Origin: Hemibagrus wyckioides
Taxonomy: Eukaryota; Chordata; Actinopteri; Siluriformes; Bagridae
Length of the DNA stretch: 64,000 nucleotides
Reading direction: 5' to 3'
Assembly: GCF_019097595.1 (NCBI RefSeq)
Contig: NC_080727.1
Coordinates: 9,012,001-9,076,000 of the forward strand
The position numbers and the translations under genes were made by a program. A model generated the notes under the pieces. The model worked only from the letters and a program-made list of their open reading frames with translations. It was not told the origin of the DNA and searched no databases. Shown in pieces: positions 1 to 31,529 of this stretch. The first letter of the stretch is position 1. Each line of letters starts with the position of its first letter.

Positions 1-792
1 ATTTCTGTACACTGTATCAGATTTCAAGCTAGAACAGCCTCACTGCAGCAGGAGCACAGAAGGCAACACTCTTGATGGTACTTCATTTAAGAAAATCTTT
101 TACCAAGCTTACTCTAATGCAGCTTCTTACACACGTCAAATGATGATTCATAAATAATTTGCTTGTCTCATCTGCAGGCTAGCATTTCATTATTTAAAAT
201 TTGATTTTTCTGCTGGACAAAGCATGCGATCGGTCAGTATTGCCTTCAGAGAGTGGGAGGTAGCAGAAAAAAAATGAGCAAAGCGATCAAAATGAAGACT
301 TACTCAAATACATCAGGTGCAAATATAGAGTGAAGATACCTGGCTACAATATGAATTTCAGGCAAAATATGGTCCATATAGTTAGATATATGGGATTGTA
401 TCTGCTTTATTGTATTGTGGTTTATGTGAGGAAAGGAAACAGGCAGCTAGATAATGAGAGTGCAAACATCAAAATTATTATTACTTCATTCATTTGTGCA
501 TATTTGGTTATTTTATTACTGTAGATTGATATAGCATTAATGGCGCACACACACATGCACACACACACAATAAAGACTGGGATTCAGGCAGGCCTAAAGC
601 CAAGTACAATCCTCACAAAACTGACCACTGCTGACTTACAATCTGGGAACAAGCTCTATGCCTTTCCTGCTTTATCTTTTCATGCTCTTGTGCTCCTTCC
701 ACACACACACACAAACACACACACACACACACACACACACAGAGACAGAGTGACAAACAGCACTTGAGCCCTGAGTACAAAAAACTGTTTAC
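1..792 (-). other. camsap1 intron 1 (part)
   Basis: This is intronic sequence downstream of the first camsap1 coding exon. It is AT-rich and holds a CA microsatellite at about 701-742 and a shorter one near 545-570. I recognise no further exon in it. Confidence 0.6.
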
Positions 793-916
793 CTTCTCCA
801 TAAGCTTTGGCAAAGAGCCAGCGTAGGTTGGCGTCGATTTTTGCCCGGGCCGAGTCGTAAAGTTCCGGTGAAACAATTTTAATCTCGAGGCCTCCATCCC
901 CTCCATCTGCATCCAT
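793..916 (-). CDS. camsap1: CAMSAP1-like, first coding exon (partial gene)
   Basis: The minus strand starts at ATG 914-916 and runs 41 codons plus one base to a donor (GTAAAC) after base 793. The segment LYDSARAKIDANLRWLFAKA closely matches the N-terminal RYDAARAKIAANLQW region that I recall for human CAMSAP1. CAMSAP2 and CAMSAP3 read DFSRAK there and fit less well. The N-terminus before it is acidic and Gly-rich (MDADGGDGG). CAMSAP proteins bind and stabilise microtubule minus ends through a C-terminal CKK domain; the calponin-homology and CKK exons must lie left of the window. Only this exon is present, so integrity of the gene cannot be judged. The exon ends in phase 1. Linkage to notch1 and kcnt1 supports CAMSAP1. 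Confidence 0.82.
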
Positions 917-1071
917 TCTTCAGAAAACAGAACAGAGTCAGCACACACACCTCTGGTCAGGAGTTGAAACAAACTGAACCAACCAAGTCACAAGATTCAC
1001 TCTGCCCTATGTTACATATTAGTAATATGTATGTAATATATTGCCTAATACTGTATATGTGATATGCTATA

Positions 1072-1791
1072 ATGTGTTTTTCAGCGGTTGAGCTTGGCCC
1101 CTTAGTTCCAGTGAAATGAACTCTTAATGCTTCAGCATACCAAGACATTTTGGACAATTTCATGCTCCCAACTTTGTAGGAACCATTTGGGGATGACCCC
1201 TTCCTGAGTCCTGACCTTAACCTGATAGAACACCTTTGGAATGATTTAGAACGGAGACTGCGAGCCAGGTCTTCTCGTCCAGTACCAGTGCCTGACCTTA
1301 GAAATGTGCTTCTAGAGGAATGGTCAAAAATATCCATAAACACACCCCAAACCTTGTAGAATGCCTTCCCAGAAGACTTGAAGCTGTTATAGCTGTAAAG
1401 GACGGGCCAACTCCATATTACATCCATGTCAATGTAAAGGCAGACGTCCCAGTTTTGGCTCGCAGTCTCCGCTCTAATTCATGCCAAAGATGTTCTATCA
1501 GGTTGAGGTCAGGACTCTGTGCAGGTCAGTCAAGTTCCTCCACACCAAACTCACTCATCCATGTCTTTATGGACCTTGATTTGTGTACTGGTGTGCGGTC
1601 ATGTTGGAACAGGAAGGGGTCATCCCCAAACTGTTCCCACAAAGTTGGGAATTGTCCAAAATGTTTTGGTATGCTGAAGCATTAAGAGTTCCTTTGACTG
1701 GAACTAAAGGGCCAAGTCCAAACCCTGAAAAACAACACCTGAATTCAATGATTTGGAGGGGTGTCCCAAAACTTTTGCCAACATAGTGTAT
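1072..1791. mobile_element. Foldback Tc1/mariner derivative, copy A
   Basis: About 360 bp of Tc1-type transposase C-terminal sequence on the plus strand is followed by an inverted second copy from about 1437. The right end (TTTGGAGGGGTGTCCCAAAA, then CATAGTGTA) is the inverted counterpart of the left end of copy B at 8642. In the plus half the frame resembles PDLNLIEHLW, the conserved block around the last catalytic acidic residue of Tc1/mariner DDE transposases, but it is interrupted. The left terminal inverted repeat is missing (about 50 bp). It lies upstream of camsap1 and is a non-coding relic. Confidence 0.75.
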
Positions 1792-2338
1792 GTTGATATC
1801 ATTAGACAAGTGTCTTAGATATTACAGATACTAAGTACACAACATATTTGAAACCAGTGTTTTGTCTAAAAGTAATTGTGTAGTGTGTTGTTTGTTATAT
1901 TATCTAAAACTGCTGTTTTGCCGATCTTCTCTCTCTGTCTGCTAAGTCAAATTTCCCTAGATATGTGAATAAATAACTTGATGGTACACAGAACAGCTGC
2001 ATGAGAAGCTGTCATTTTATTTCATTTAAAGGACAGTCCTTTTTTATTTTTGCTAACCTCAAAAACAGTAAATGAGCCAAAACATGTTTTTGGGTCTGAT
2101 GCTATGTAGCTAACATGCAATTAAAGCGTATGACCTACAATTAGCATCAAAGCTGTTTGTTTTGCTAGTGAACACTAAACAATACTATTGACAAAATAAG
2201 ATTTAAGAAGCACCTTCAATATGTTACAAATCTAATAAAAAAAAATTGACAGACACATTATAAAAGTATAAAACAAACACACACAAAAAAATATGTTTTA
2301 AATACGTTTTTAACTGTATAGTGGCTAATAATGTACAC

Positions 2339-2342
<4 letters not shown>

Positions 2343-2390
<48 letters not shown>
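2343..2390. repeat. (TC)n(AC)n compound microsatellite
   Basis: A run of TC dinucleotides passes directly into AC dinucleotides. A (TGAA)n tetranucleotide run follows at about 2699-2722. Confidence 0.95.
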
Positions 2391-2391
<1 letters not shown>

Positions 2392-2984
2392 TTCTGCTAG
2401 CTAAACTAGCTAATATCCAGCATTACAATATTTTCTAGATGTTTGACACTTTATGTATATTACGTAGGTTATATATTGTATAACGATGAAAGCGTATAAT
2501 GATGACGTATGTGTTTATATTATTATATCCAGATAGGATTGCGCGTTGTATCGCCATACAAGACTTAATTGGCTTATTGCTAGCTAAATTATGACAGTAC
2601 TAGTATTCATTTTGATTATCTGTATAAAATACAATTTAGACGAACAATGATGTTGTGTAGCTGCATCCTGACTGAATAAATGGATAAACAGACAGATAAA
2701 TGAATGAATGAATGAATGAATGAGGAAACACTGAAGTGACAGGATGGCTAAATAACAGCAGCAATAATAAACGATACACCTGACACCAACTGGAAAACCG
2801 CAGCAAGAAATCAAGATAAGAAAACCAGGCAAAAATTCGGATTACCTCCAGATGTGAAAAATCCACAATTCGGTATTTTATCCGATGTGAGGCTTTAACA
2901 CTCCTCCCTGTTACAATGTAATAACTGTAAAAGAGGCTTTCTCCTGTCCGCCTAGCAACAGACTCCAATCCAGCACTGCGGCCT

Positions 2985-3580
2985 CTGCTACATGACAATC
3001 GTACACAAATAAGATCAAACTAAATTACATTTTTCATTTCATTATAAAAGCTGAAATGTCAGTGAAGCTGCATATTGTCCAGCAGCTCGTCCACCATGGT
3101 CGCTATGGATGAATTGAGCGGTGCTGTGGCTTTAGAAAGCGCCTCGCCATTGGATTGAGCAGGTTTCTTTAGTATGGATAGCCAACGGGGTCACACATCT
3201 TATAGCGCTTAATTGTTAATAGACTGCACATGCCCTGGATTTGTTTCTATGGATAGCCTACGAGGTCATTAAACGTGTTCCAATAGAAAAACACGTGCTG
3301 TTATTTTCTTTTATCTTTTATCAATCTCTCGTTTTTTCCTCTCTCTCTTGATTTTTAATAAGTCTAAAAAATGCAACTTGTGTTACAAAGAAACTAGATA
3401 GTTCAAACCTGAAGACTTTTTTTTGCAGAAAACATTACTACGTTTAGAAACCAGAGGTTCCTGCTAAAGACCCTTTTTGTGCCGATGTCACGATTACGTC
3501 ACAGCGCTAGCCAGAGGCAAAACAAAGGGAAAACTGGAGGCGGCCAATAAAAACCAGTACAGAGTCGACTACACAAGGAA
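2985..3580. promoter_or_regulatory. Promoter-like stretch between camsap1 and a THAP reading frame
   Basis: This is a non-repetitive segment with an inverted CCAAT box (ATTGG, 3149-3153), a CCAAT followed by an E-box CACGTG near 3280-3297, a CRE-like TTACGTCA near 3494, and a second CCAAT near 3544. It also holds a 21-bp near-duplicate (3173-3193 and 3248-3268, two mismatches). It lies between a minus-strand gene to the left and a plus-strand THAP reading frame to the right, so a bidirectional promoter is possible. No transcription start can be seen, and the 5' non-coding exon of camsap1 is not identified. Confidence 0.35.
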
Positions 3581-3585
3581 CGCGA

Positions 3586-3783
3586 ATGTCATCTTGTTGT
3601 GCTGTTGGGTGCCAGAATCAGTGGAGTACAGGCTCCAATTTGACGTTTTATCGCATACCTGCTGCCAGTGCCAGACATAAAAACCGACGACAGCTGTGGT
3701 TAAACTCAATAAAACGAATGGACTGGACAGAAATTATCACCATAAATGCTCGTGGTTGCAGCGCACATGCCATATCAGATAAA
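3586..3783 (+). CDS. THAP-type C2CH zinc finger, exon-like reading frame
   Basis: The ATG at 3586 opens a 66-residue THAP domain. Zinc ligands fit the family rule: Cys5-x3-Cys9, then 48 residues, Cys58-x2-His61. Typical THAP features include AVGC near the start, FYRIP at residues 21-25, RRQLW at 34-38 with the invariant Trp, and ARGCSAH at 55-61. The Phe that usually follows the His is Ala here. The frame stays open to 3888, but after residue 66 it no longer looks like protein, and AAA|GTTAAA offers a plausible donor near 3783. THAP domains bind DNA and occur in host regulators and in several transposase families. No partner exon is recognisable in the window. It may be the first exon of a gene with distant exons or a captured transposon fragment. 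Confidence 0.6.
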
Positions 3784-3888
3784 GTTAAAGAATCTATTGT
3801 TTTTCGTTGCTATGTGTTCTGGTTTGGTTTACGTGTCTTAATATATCTTATGCATGCCCAAATAATCAGAAATTTGGGAACAAGTTAA

Positions 3889-5896
3889 ATGATTTCTCAT
3901 GTAACGCTAACTTTTTAGCATGTAAGTTAGCTAACTGGTTGCTAACTGGAGACTAAAGAAAGGAAACTGTTTGTGTCATCTCCCTTCTACAATTGTAATT
4001 TTTCTATCAGATAGATGTCAGGTCACTCAACTGGAGGTCATCCTGTCACATCGTCCATCCATTGATTGAGCGTGTACGGCCAGGCCGATCTGGTTCCGTC
4101 CGTTAAAATTCATTTTTTCAAATAACATTTGCGGTCCTGGACAGTAAGTGACCTAACATAGTCAGATAAATTGTGATTTTGACCAGTAATTGTCACAGTC
4201 AAAACAAACTAACAAAACTTGATAACTACTGCTTGTAAAGTGGTCGGGGAAATCTTTCTGCCACCACCTAAGCGCCGCCCACAAAAAAGTCACTTTAGTA
4301 TATTTACTAACAGAAAAAGGGCCTGTACAGAAAATTAACAAACACTTTCTAACCAATCATAATCAAAAATTCATATAACTGACCTTTTTGGTAATCACAG
4401 TCATCCCACATGATGTCAAGTTCTCGATGGAAATTTGGTTAAAGAAAACTGGAATACTCCTTTAATTACCTGGGCACCCAAGTGAACCCAATTATGTTAA
4501 CCAGAACTGAAAAATCCATCAAACCCCATTTAGTTACACGGTGTGTTCAGTAACATGCCACTGAACAAAGAATATGCTTTTGTTATGTTCCCTGGAACTG
4601 CTGTAACTGTGAGATATCCTCACCTTAGTCAAAAAGTACAAACCACGGGCTTCATTTTTCAAGTTAGATACAAACACATTTATATATAAATTGTCCTTAA
4701 AAGGCGTGTACACAAGAAATCTGTATTCATCGAAATGAAACTGTAAATTCACAAAAAACTTATATTATATTTTTAATCCTGAATAGGCATAAATTCAAGC
4801 ATAAGATGACTAACTAATGTAAACCTCAACCTGATTAACTTCAGATCATATCATATGCAAGAGTTATTTTCCAGATTACTTGCAAAACTAATTTAAAATT
4901 ATATTTGCAATTGTATATTTGCAAAAATGTTTTCCAGCTACAGCACAGCAAGCAAACCAAGTTATAGCACACATTATTTTTGACCTACATAGTTATTTAG
5001 TTTCACAGAATGCAGTGAGCACAGACAGTACAGTAGCATTACAAGTGCCTGAGATACTGTAGCCTACGATGGAAGAAAACCCTGACCACATCCCACAACC
5101 CGCACACCCATGACCTGACCTGCAGGATTTGTTTTGTAGAAGTGAAGAAAGACTCTTTCCTATTCAGATACCCGCTCTGGCCGCCTCAGGAACATACGAT
5201 TTCTTCAACGTCATATCTGAGCAACATGTAGAGGTGATAATCAGAATGATGATAATGCTGACAATCATCATTTTCTTTAATATGAAATCTAATGTTAGCT
5301 CGCAACAATGAAGGGTTTTATTGTGTATGTGAATAGATCTGTTATTATCTTAATCATAATCATGGCTAGTTATGCTTTAGTTAGCTAAGTAAGCTAACGT
5401 AATCAGTAACTCTTGAGCAGCAGTCTATATTAATGTTACTGATGTTATACAGCAACCCATTAACCGAATAACCCAACTTTTATTGAACACTTTCATTTTT
5501 TATGTAAAGATTACTACACAAATACTGTAATTGCCCATCAGACACCAAAGCATTAGTTACTAAATACTGAAATATTGACAGTGCTGAATATTTTTTCTTC
5601 TGAATCTGTAGAGCAGCAAGTTTCTGTTCATGTAAATCTGCTTAGGTCCTCACTTGTTATTTGTTCAAAACTGATTTCCAGGACACAGGCATGTCCAGCA
5701 CAAATCACTTATTCTGTATGAGTTAACAAGTCAGACTGTCCCGCTGTAGTACTTATTATTTTCTTTTGCCGTGATATGTCTTCAATTTTCAGCACTTTAT
5801 TCAGGAAACCATTTACAAGCTACAGACAGTCTTTATATAAGGGTCTTTTTTTCTGTGTAGTGTCCATGCACAAATACCTGTGCCCTGTAAACACTG

Positions 5897-5927
<31 letters not shown>

Positions 5928-6230
5928 AATGTGTCATCTCAACATCTCAAGTATAACATAAATCTTAATAGGAAAACCTAATTGTTCTCAAATACTGCTA
6001 TTTTACAGCCCCCATGTTCCTCTGTGCCAGTGTTTTACATAAAGTGACATTTGACATCACTTCCTGTACTGTACAGACAAGGTTTCTGTCCAAGGCTTAA
6101 GAAATGCAAATGCAAAGGTGATTGTGATTCCATCTGAATTTTGTCAGGCTCCATACATGTCACAGAGGAAGTGAAAGAGCAAATGGGGTTCTTGCTGTTA
6201 GTTTTGAGAATAGTCCGTAAAATACTTCCA
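3889..6230. other. Intergenic, no recognised gene
   Basis: AT-rich unique-looking sequence. A CA microsatellite sits at about 5896-5923. Scattered short open frames lack domains, codon bias or splice context. Confidence 0.6.
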
Positions 6231-6234
6231 TGCT

Positions 6235-6300
6235 TATGTTTACATTTACATTTCTGGCATTTTGCAGACACTCTTATCCAGAGCAACATACTAGAGTGCT
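6235..6300 (+). repeat. Short fragment of a common fish interspersed repeat
   Basis: Sequence of the type 'TTTACATTTCTGGCATTTTGC ... CTTATCCAGAGCAAC' resembles a core found in many fish interspersed repeats. The family was not determined. Confidence 0.35.
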
Positions 6301-6508
6301 TATATGATATATTCAACATTACAGCAGTTTTTCTAGAGAAACATAAAGTTGCATTTGCTTGTCTTAATTACAAAAAAATGGATAGATGACTAAAAATGCC
6401 ACTGAGAATATCTTACCAGAACCAGCTGTTTTATATTATTAACATTCATTTAGAAATGTGACAAAATAAACAAAACCCATAAATTATGAATGAAAGGTTG
6501 CAAGTGAA

Positions 6509-7134
<626 letters not shown>

Positions 7135-7589
7135 ATAGATCACAGTTACTCACTGGATTCAACACAGAACTTTGGGATGTCTTGCTCCAGCCTTTTGATA
7201 GTGAGATTACAAAACCTTACACTCAGTGGGTTTGTCTTATAGAGTAAGATTCTTTGTTTAATCATTTCTGTAATAACAGATTAACCATAGACATGAGCTC
7301 CAAATTAGCTTAATTTAGATTAATTCCACATTAAGCAACAAAGAAATGAAAACAGAAAGGAAATACATTTCGGGCTCAACGGGATCACTGTATGGAATCA
7401 TTTTTCACTGAGGGATGCATGTTTAATTCACCAGAAATCTATTGCTCTAATGGAGGAGTATGATGTTAAGAGAGTCTTGCTCTGGTGTTGTTTTTTCATG
7501 CTAATCAAGTTCAAGAAAGTGTTACAAGGGCTAGTTATGAGGCAAAGTAAGTTTAATCTGTGAAAACTTAAACACTAATATGCAACGGT

Positions 7590-7812
7590 GTTAGCTCGAG
7601 TGGTTAAAGCGCTGGGTCATTAACCGGAAGATCAGGGTTCAAGCCCTAGTACTGCCACAGTTGGGACCTTGAGCAAGGACCCCAACCCACCCAGCTCCAG
7701 GGGTGCTGCATCATGGCTGACCCTGCACTCTGACCCCAATTCTCGAAGGATGTGATAAAAAAAGAATTTTACTGTGCGGTAATGTACTGTATATGTGACA
7801 AATAAAGACAAC
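7590..7812 (+). repeat. tRNA-derived SINE
   Basis: The head carries a tRNA-like Pol III promoter: a box A-like TTAGCTCGAGTGGTTAAAGC and a box B-like GGTTCAAGCCC about 40 bp later. The body includes GACCTTGAGCAAGGACCC and ends near GTGACAAATAAAGAC. A related copy lies inverted at 41240-41490. Confidence 0.75.
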
Positions 7813-8249
7813 TAAAAACTTATCATGGGAATTGGAGATAAATAGAAGAAATATGCTAATGAGGCTATCATGTTTACAGTGAATGAAGTATGATAATTAT
7901 TTCTTTATTTGTATTATTACAGTGAATTTGTAGCCCTGATTCTGTATTTTCCTCCACCCTAATTACCCATTACCTGTGTTTGTCTCGTCTTGTCTGAATG
8001 CATGGCTCGTCCATATGATAATTAGGTGACATCATGATGATGACCCAAAGGTTCAGAACCTTGTAACCAGTTGGTAATGGTAATAAATAATGAGACTGGC
8101 ATCTCAAACTTAAATACATTGGCACCAGGCAAACTTTCATTGTGCTCTGAGCAAGTATAAAATTAGATTTGATTATTTATGTGTTTTTCTTTTCATTGAA
8201 ATGAAACTGGAAGCCAGACCAACAGCACACATGTCCAGTGTAATCAAAT

Positions 8250-8416
8250 GTGTCCAATCTTATCCAAAAACTTTCATTCCAACTGAGCAGAAGCCACACC
8301 TGAATCTACTGAAAGCCAAGATCAGTTGATTAAACAGGTGGAATCAGGTGTAGCTTCTGCTTGATTGGAATGAAAACCTGCACCCACACTGGCCCTTTGT
8401 GGATAAGACTGGACAC
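8250..8416. mobile_element. Palindromic MITE-like element
   Basis: The outer arms GTGTCCAATCTTATCC (8250-8265) and GGATAAGACTGGACAC (8401-8416) pair at 15 of 16 positions. The inner arms around 8273-8310 and 8340-8378 also pair, as CATTCCAA...CACACCTGA against its inverse. There is no coding capacity. The superfamily was not determined. Confidence 0.65.
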
Positions 8417-8641
8417 TCTTGCTTTAAAGCTACTGTAGTGACTGAGATCAGCAATCTCTCTGATGTCTGTCTCCCTCTATTGGTGATCTTCAAGAATAAC
8501 ATCTCAAGTGTTTAAAATCTCATTCATATCTCTTTTGTATTGATGCTGATTCTTTATGGTAAATTCATCAACTAAAACACATCACAGTTTCATCAGTTTC
8601 TTTTCACCTAACTACAATTCAGCTGGAGTTGCTACACTATG

Positions 8642-9461
8642 TACACTATATTGCCAAAAGTTTTGGGACACCCCTCCAAATCACTGAATTCAGGTGTTGT
8701 TTTTCATGTGTTGGGATTGGCTCCTTAGTTCCAGTGAAAGGAACTCTTAATGCTTCAGCATACCAAGACATTTTGGACAATTTCATGCTCCCTTTGTGGG
8801 AACAGTTTGGAGATGACCCCTTCCTGTACCAACATGACCGCACACCAGTACACAAAGCAAGGTCCATAAAGACATGGATGAGTGAGTTTGGTGTGGAGGA
8901 ACTTGACTGGCCTGCACAGGGTCCTGACCTCAACCTGATAGAACACCTTTGGGATGAATTAGAGTGGAGACTGTGAGCCAGACCTTCTCGTCCAACACCA
9001 GTGCCTGATCTCACAAATGCACTTCTAGAGGAATGGTCAACACACTCCTAAACCTTGTGGAAAGCCTTTCCAGAAGAGTTGAAGCTGTTATAGCTACAAA
9101 GCGTGGGCCAACTCCATATTATATTCATGTGCATGTAAAGGCAGATGTCCTAGTTTTGGCCTGGCTGGTTCACAGGTCAGGACTTTAGGTCAGGACTGCG
9201 CAGGCCAGTCAAGTTCCTCCAAACCATTCACTAATCCATGTCTTTATATACCTTGATTTGTGTACTGGTGCAGTCATTTTGGAACAAGAAGGTGTCATCC
9301 CCACAAAGTTGGGAGCATGAAATTGTCCAAAATGTCTTGATATGCTAAAGCATTAAGAGTTCCTTTCACTGGAACTAAGGGGCCGAGGCCAACCCCTGAA
9401 AAACAACACCTGAATTCGATCATTTGGAGGGGCGTCCCAAAACGTTTGGAAATATAGTGTA
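8642..9461. mobile_element. Foldback Tc1/mariner derivative, copy B
   Basis: The element starts with a terminal repeat reading CACTATATTGCCAAAAGTTT, with its inverse near 9425-9461 ending ATATAGTGTA. The plus-strand half encodes the C-terminal part of a Tc1-type transposase without a stop from 8629 to 8976. It contains QHDRTPVHKA, WMSEFGVEELDWPA and PDLNLIEHLWDEL, the end of the DDE catalytic core. From about 9176 a second, shorter copy runs in inverted orientation. The junction after AGTTTTGGC is shared with copy A at about 1455. Helix-turn-helix and the first catalytic residues are absent, so it is non-autonomous. Confidence 0.8.
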
Positions 9462-9734
9462 CCTTTCATCAGTCAAACAATAAATATTTTATTTTGTTCC
9501 TCGAGTTAGTTAATCTTCTGGCTAATTGTATCTCTGCCTTTGATCTCTTTGCCTTCTGCCTCCATGTTATTTACAAAACAAACCTGCAGTTGTATCCAAC
9601 AGACACACGTCTGGCCGCTGTTCTAATTTGCAATACATATTTTGAATTCAGTAGAAATGAAGTTGAATACTGAAATATCTAGACTTAACTTTGAGCCCTA
9701 CGCAAAAATAGGGTGACAATAGGGAGACTAGGCA

Positions 9735-10790
9735 TTGTAAAAGCCAAATGTTTTATTGTATCAAGAAAAATATTTTACATATCTTCGGACAAAATCATTT
9801 CTTCTTACAGACTACAAATGCATATATCATTATTCTGTCAGTAGTAAAACATTTGATCAGTGTTTATAAAACGTAACATGTCAGACACCCACCGGCTGCG
9901 TTACACAACCACGGATGATGTCATCACAGTGCAACACATACACAACTGTGTACATTCTTTGTCTTACACAGACCCATACACCTTTCAACATATCTAGTAC
10001 ATATTCTAGGGTATCTAGCCTCTGACAACCAGCCTGAAAGTTGCATACTCAGCTCCAGTGTGACAATACAAAACAATAAAAAATTCTAACTTTTACAATT
10101 TTACATAACAGTTTTGTGATGGTTGGAAAAGGCAGACACATATCTACTAAAACAAATAAATTAATCACTTTGCTACATACACAGTTTCTCCACCTGACCT
10201 CAGCTCCTGTGCTGTGAAAGGTCAACTGACTACACAACATCGCAAGACAAACTGTACACAATGTTTTGCACAGCACACTGCGTGCTCAAAAAGTCCAAAA
10301 ATGTCCGTTCTGTCCAATCTGTGACTTTTCAAACAGAGAACATTCAGACATTATTCAGCTTTGTAACATTATTGAGTCATTAATTACAAAATAATCCACT
10401 CCTTGAGTTTGCTTGTGTGTGTGTGTGTGTGTGAGGAAGAGATTTCTACAGATGTTAACAGACATCTAAAGGTGTTTTAAAGGATTACATTAAGTTTACT
10501 TAATACTGAATTTCAAAAAATATCTATTAAAAAAAGTCAAAGCATTTAACATGAACATGAAATTTTATATTTGCTCAGTAGACAGTAGTTTAGTTTTTTT
10601 TTTCTTCTGAGCAGCCTCTTGATAAAATACAAATAAAATGCATAAATAAAAAAGATCTTTTATATATGTAGTCCAAAAGCACATAAATAAATAAAAAATA
10701 AGCAGTTGAGGGAATAAAGTATAAGTATAAAGTAGTCAAAAAAGTTTTGGCAGTACAGTCTGTTATCGCTGTCCTCCTTTGCAGTCATTT
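9735..10790 (-). other. notch1: notch1 3' UTR
   Basis: About 1.05 kb of sequence follows the notch1 stop codon. A polyadenylation signal AATAAA on the minus strand is at 9752-9757, and cleavage is expected near 9735. A miR-34/449 seed match (ACTGCCA, 10748-10754) lies about 36 nt after the stop. The boundary is inferred from the signal only. Confidence 0.6.
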
Positions 10791-30974
<20,184 letters not shown>

Positions 30975-31400
30975 CCCGTCACAAATGTTGTTCAAATCCA
31001 CCAAGAGTTTTCATAGATCCAAAGATTTTCTCATCAGTCCAAAATGTTGTGCGCAAATAAATATGTTTAAATAAATAAATTAGCTCCAGAAGGAGCGTTC
31101 CTCTGTCCGTGTAAAGCCCGTGAGAAACTCCGCTCAGATTGTGCGCGTGCTGTAGTGGGGCGCGCGAGCAAGCTGGCGCGTGGGACTCCAAAGTTCCAAA
31201 TGACGTCGCACCCGCGAGACGGAAAAGTCCCGCCCTCCTTTTTTGCCCTCCGATATTCTTCCGCGTAGATAGTGCGCCTGGTGTGAGAAAGCACAACAAC
31301 TAAACACACAAAAACTTTTAAATAGCGCGTCCTCGGTTTTTAGCAGAAGTTGTAGACTGCGCTTACACACTTAGGCCTGATTTTATACTGAGAAATGGTG
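30975..31400 (-). promoter_or_regulatory. notch1: notch1 5' UTR and proximal promoter
   Basis: This is CpG-rich sequence upstream of the notch1 ATG. It holds a CRE-like TGACGTCG (31201-31208), two CSL/RBPJ-type sites, CGTGAGAA (31119-31126) and TGTGAGAA (31282-31289), and a TATAAAA on the minus strand (31381-31387). If that TATA box is used, transcription would start near 31355 and the CSL sites would be in the 5' UTR. The start site is not proven, and mammalian NOTCH1 promoters lack a clear TATA box. Confidence 0.45.
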
Positions 31401-31495
31401 TGTTTTTGTTCACGTTCATAAAGGGGTGTAGATAGGGTTCTTCCGCACAAAGTCCCCTCATTAAGAAATTCAGCGAGGCCCCTCAGCTACCCCCC

Positions 31496-31529
<34 letters not shown>

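Noticed and set aside
613..972. 119-residue minus-strand open frame overlapping the camsap1 exon
   Set aside because: It is out of frame with the CAMSAP homology, and its C-terminal part is translation of a CA microsatellite.
7600..7660. Possible tRNA gene
   Set aside because: Box A and B are present but the sequence does not fold as a full tRNA and continues into a SINE body.
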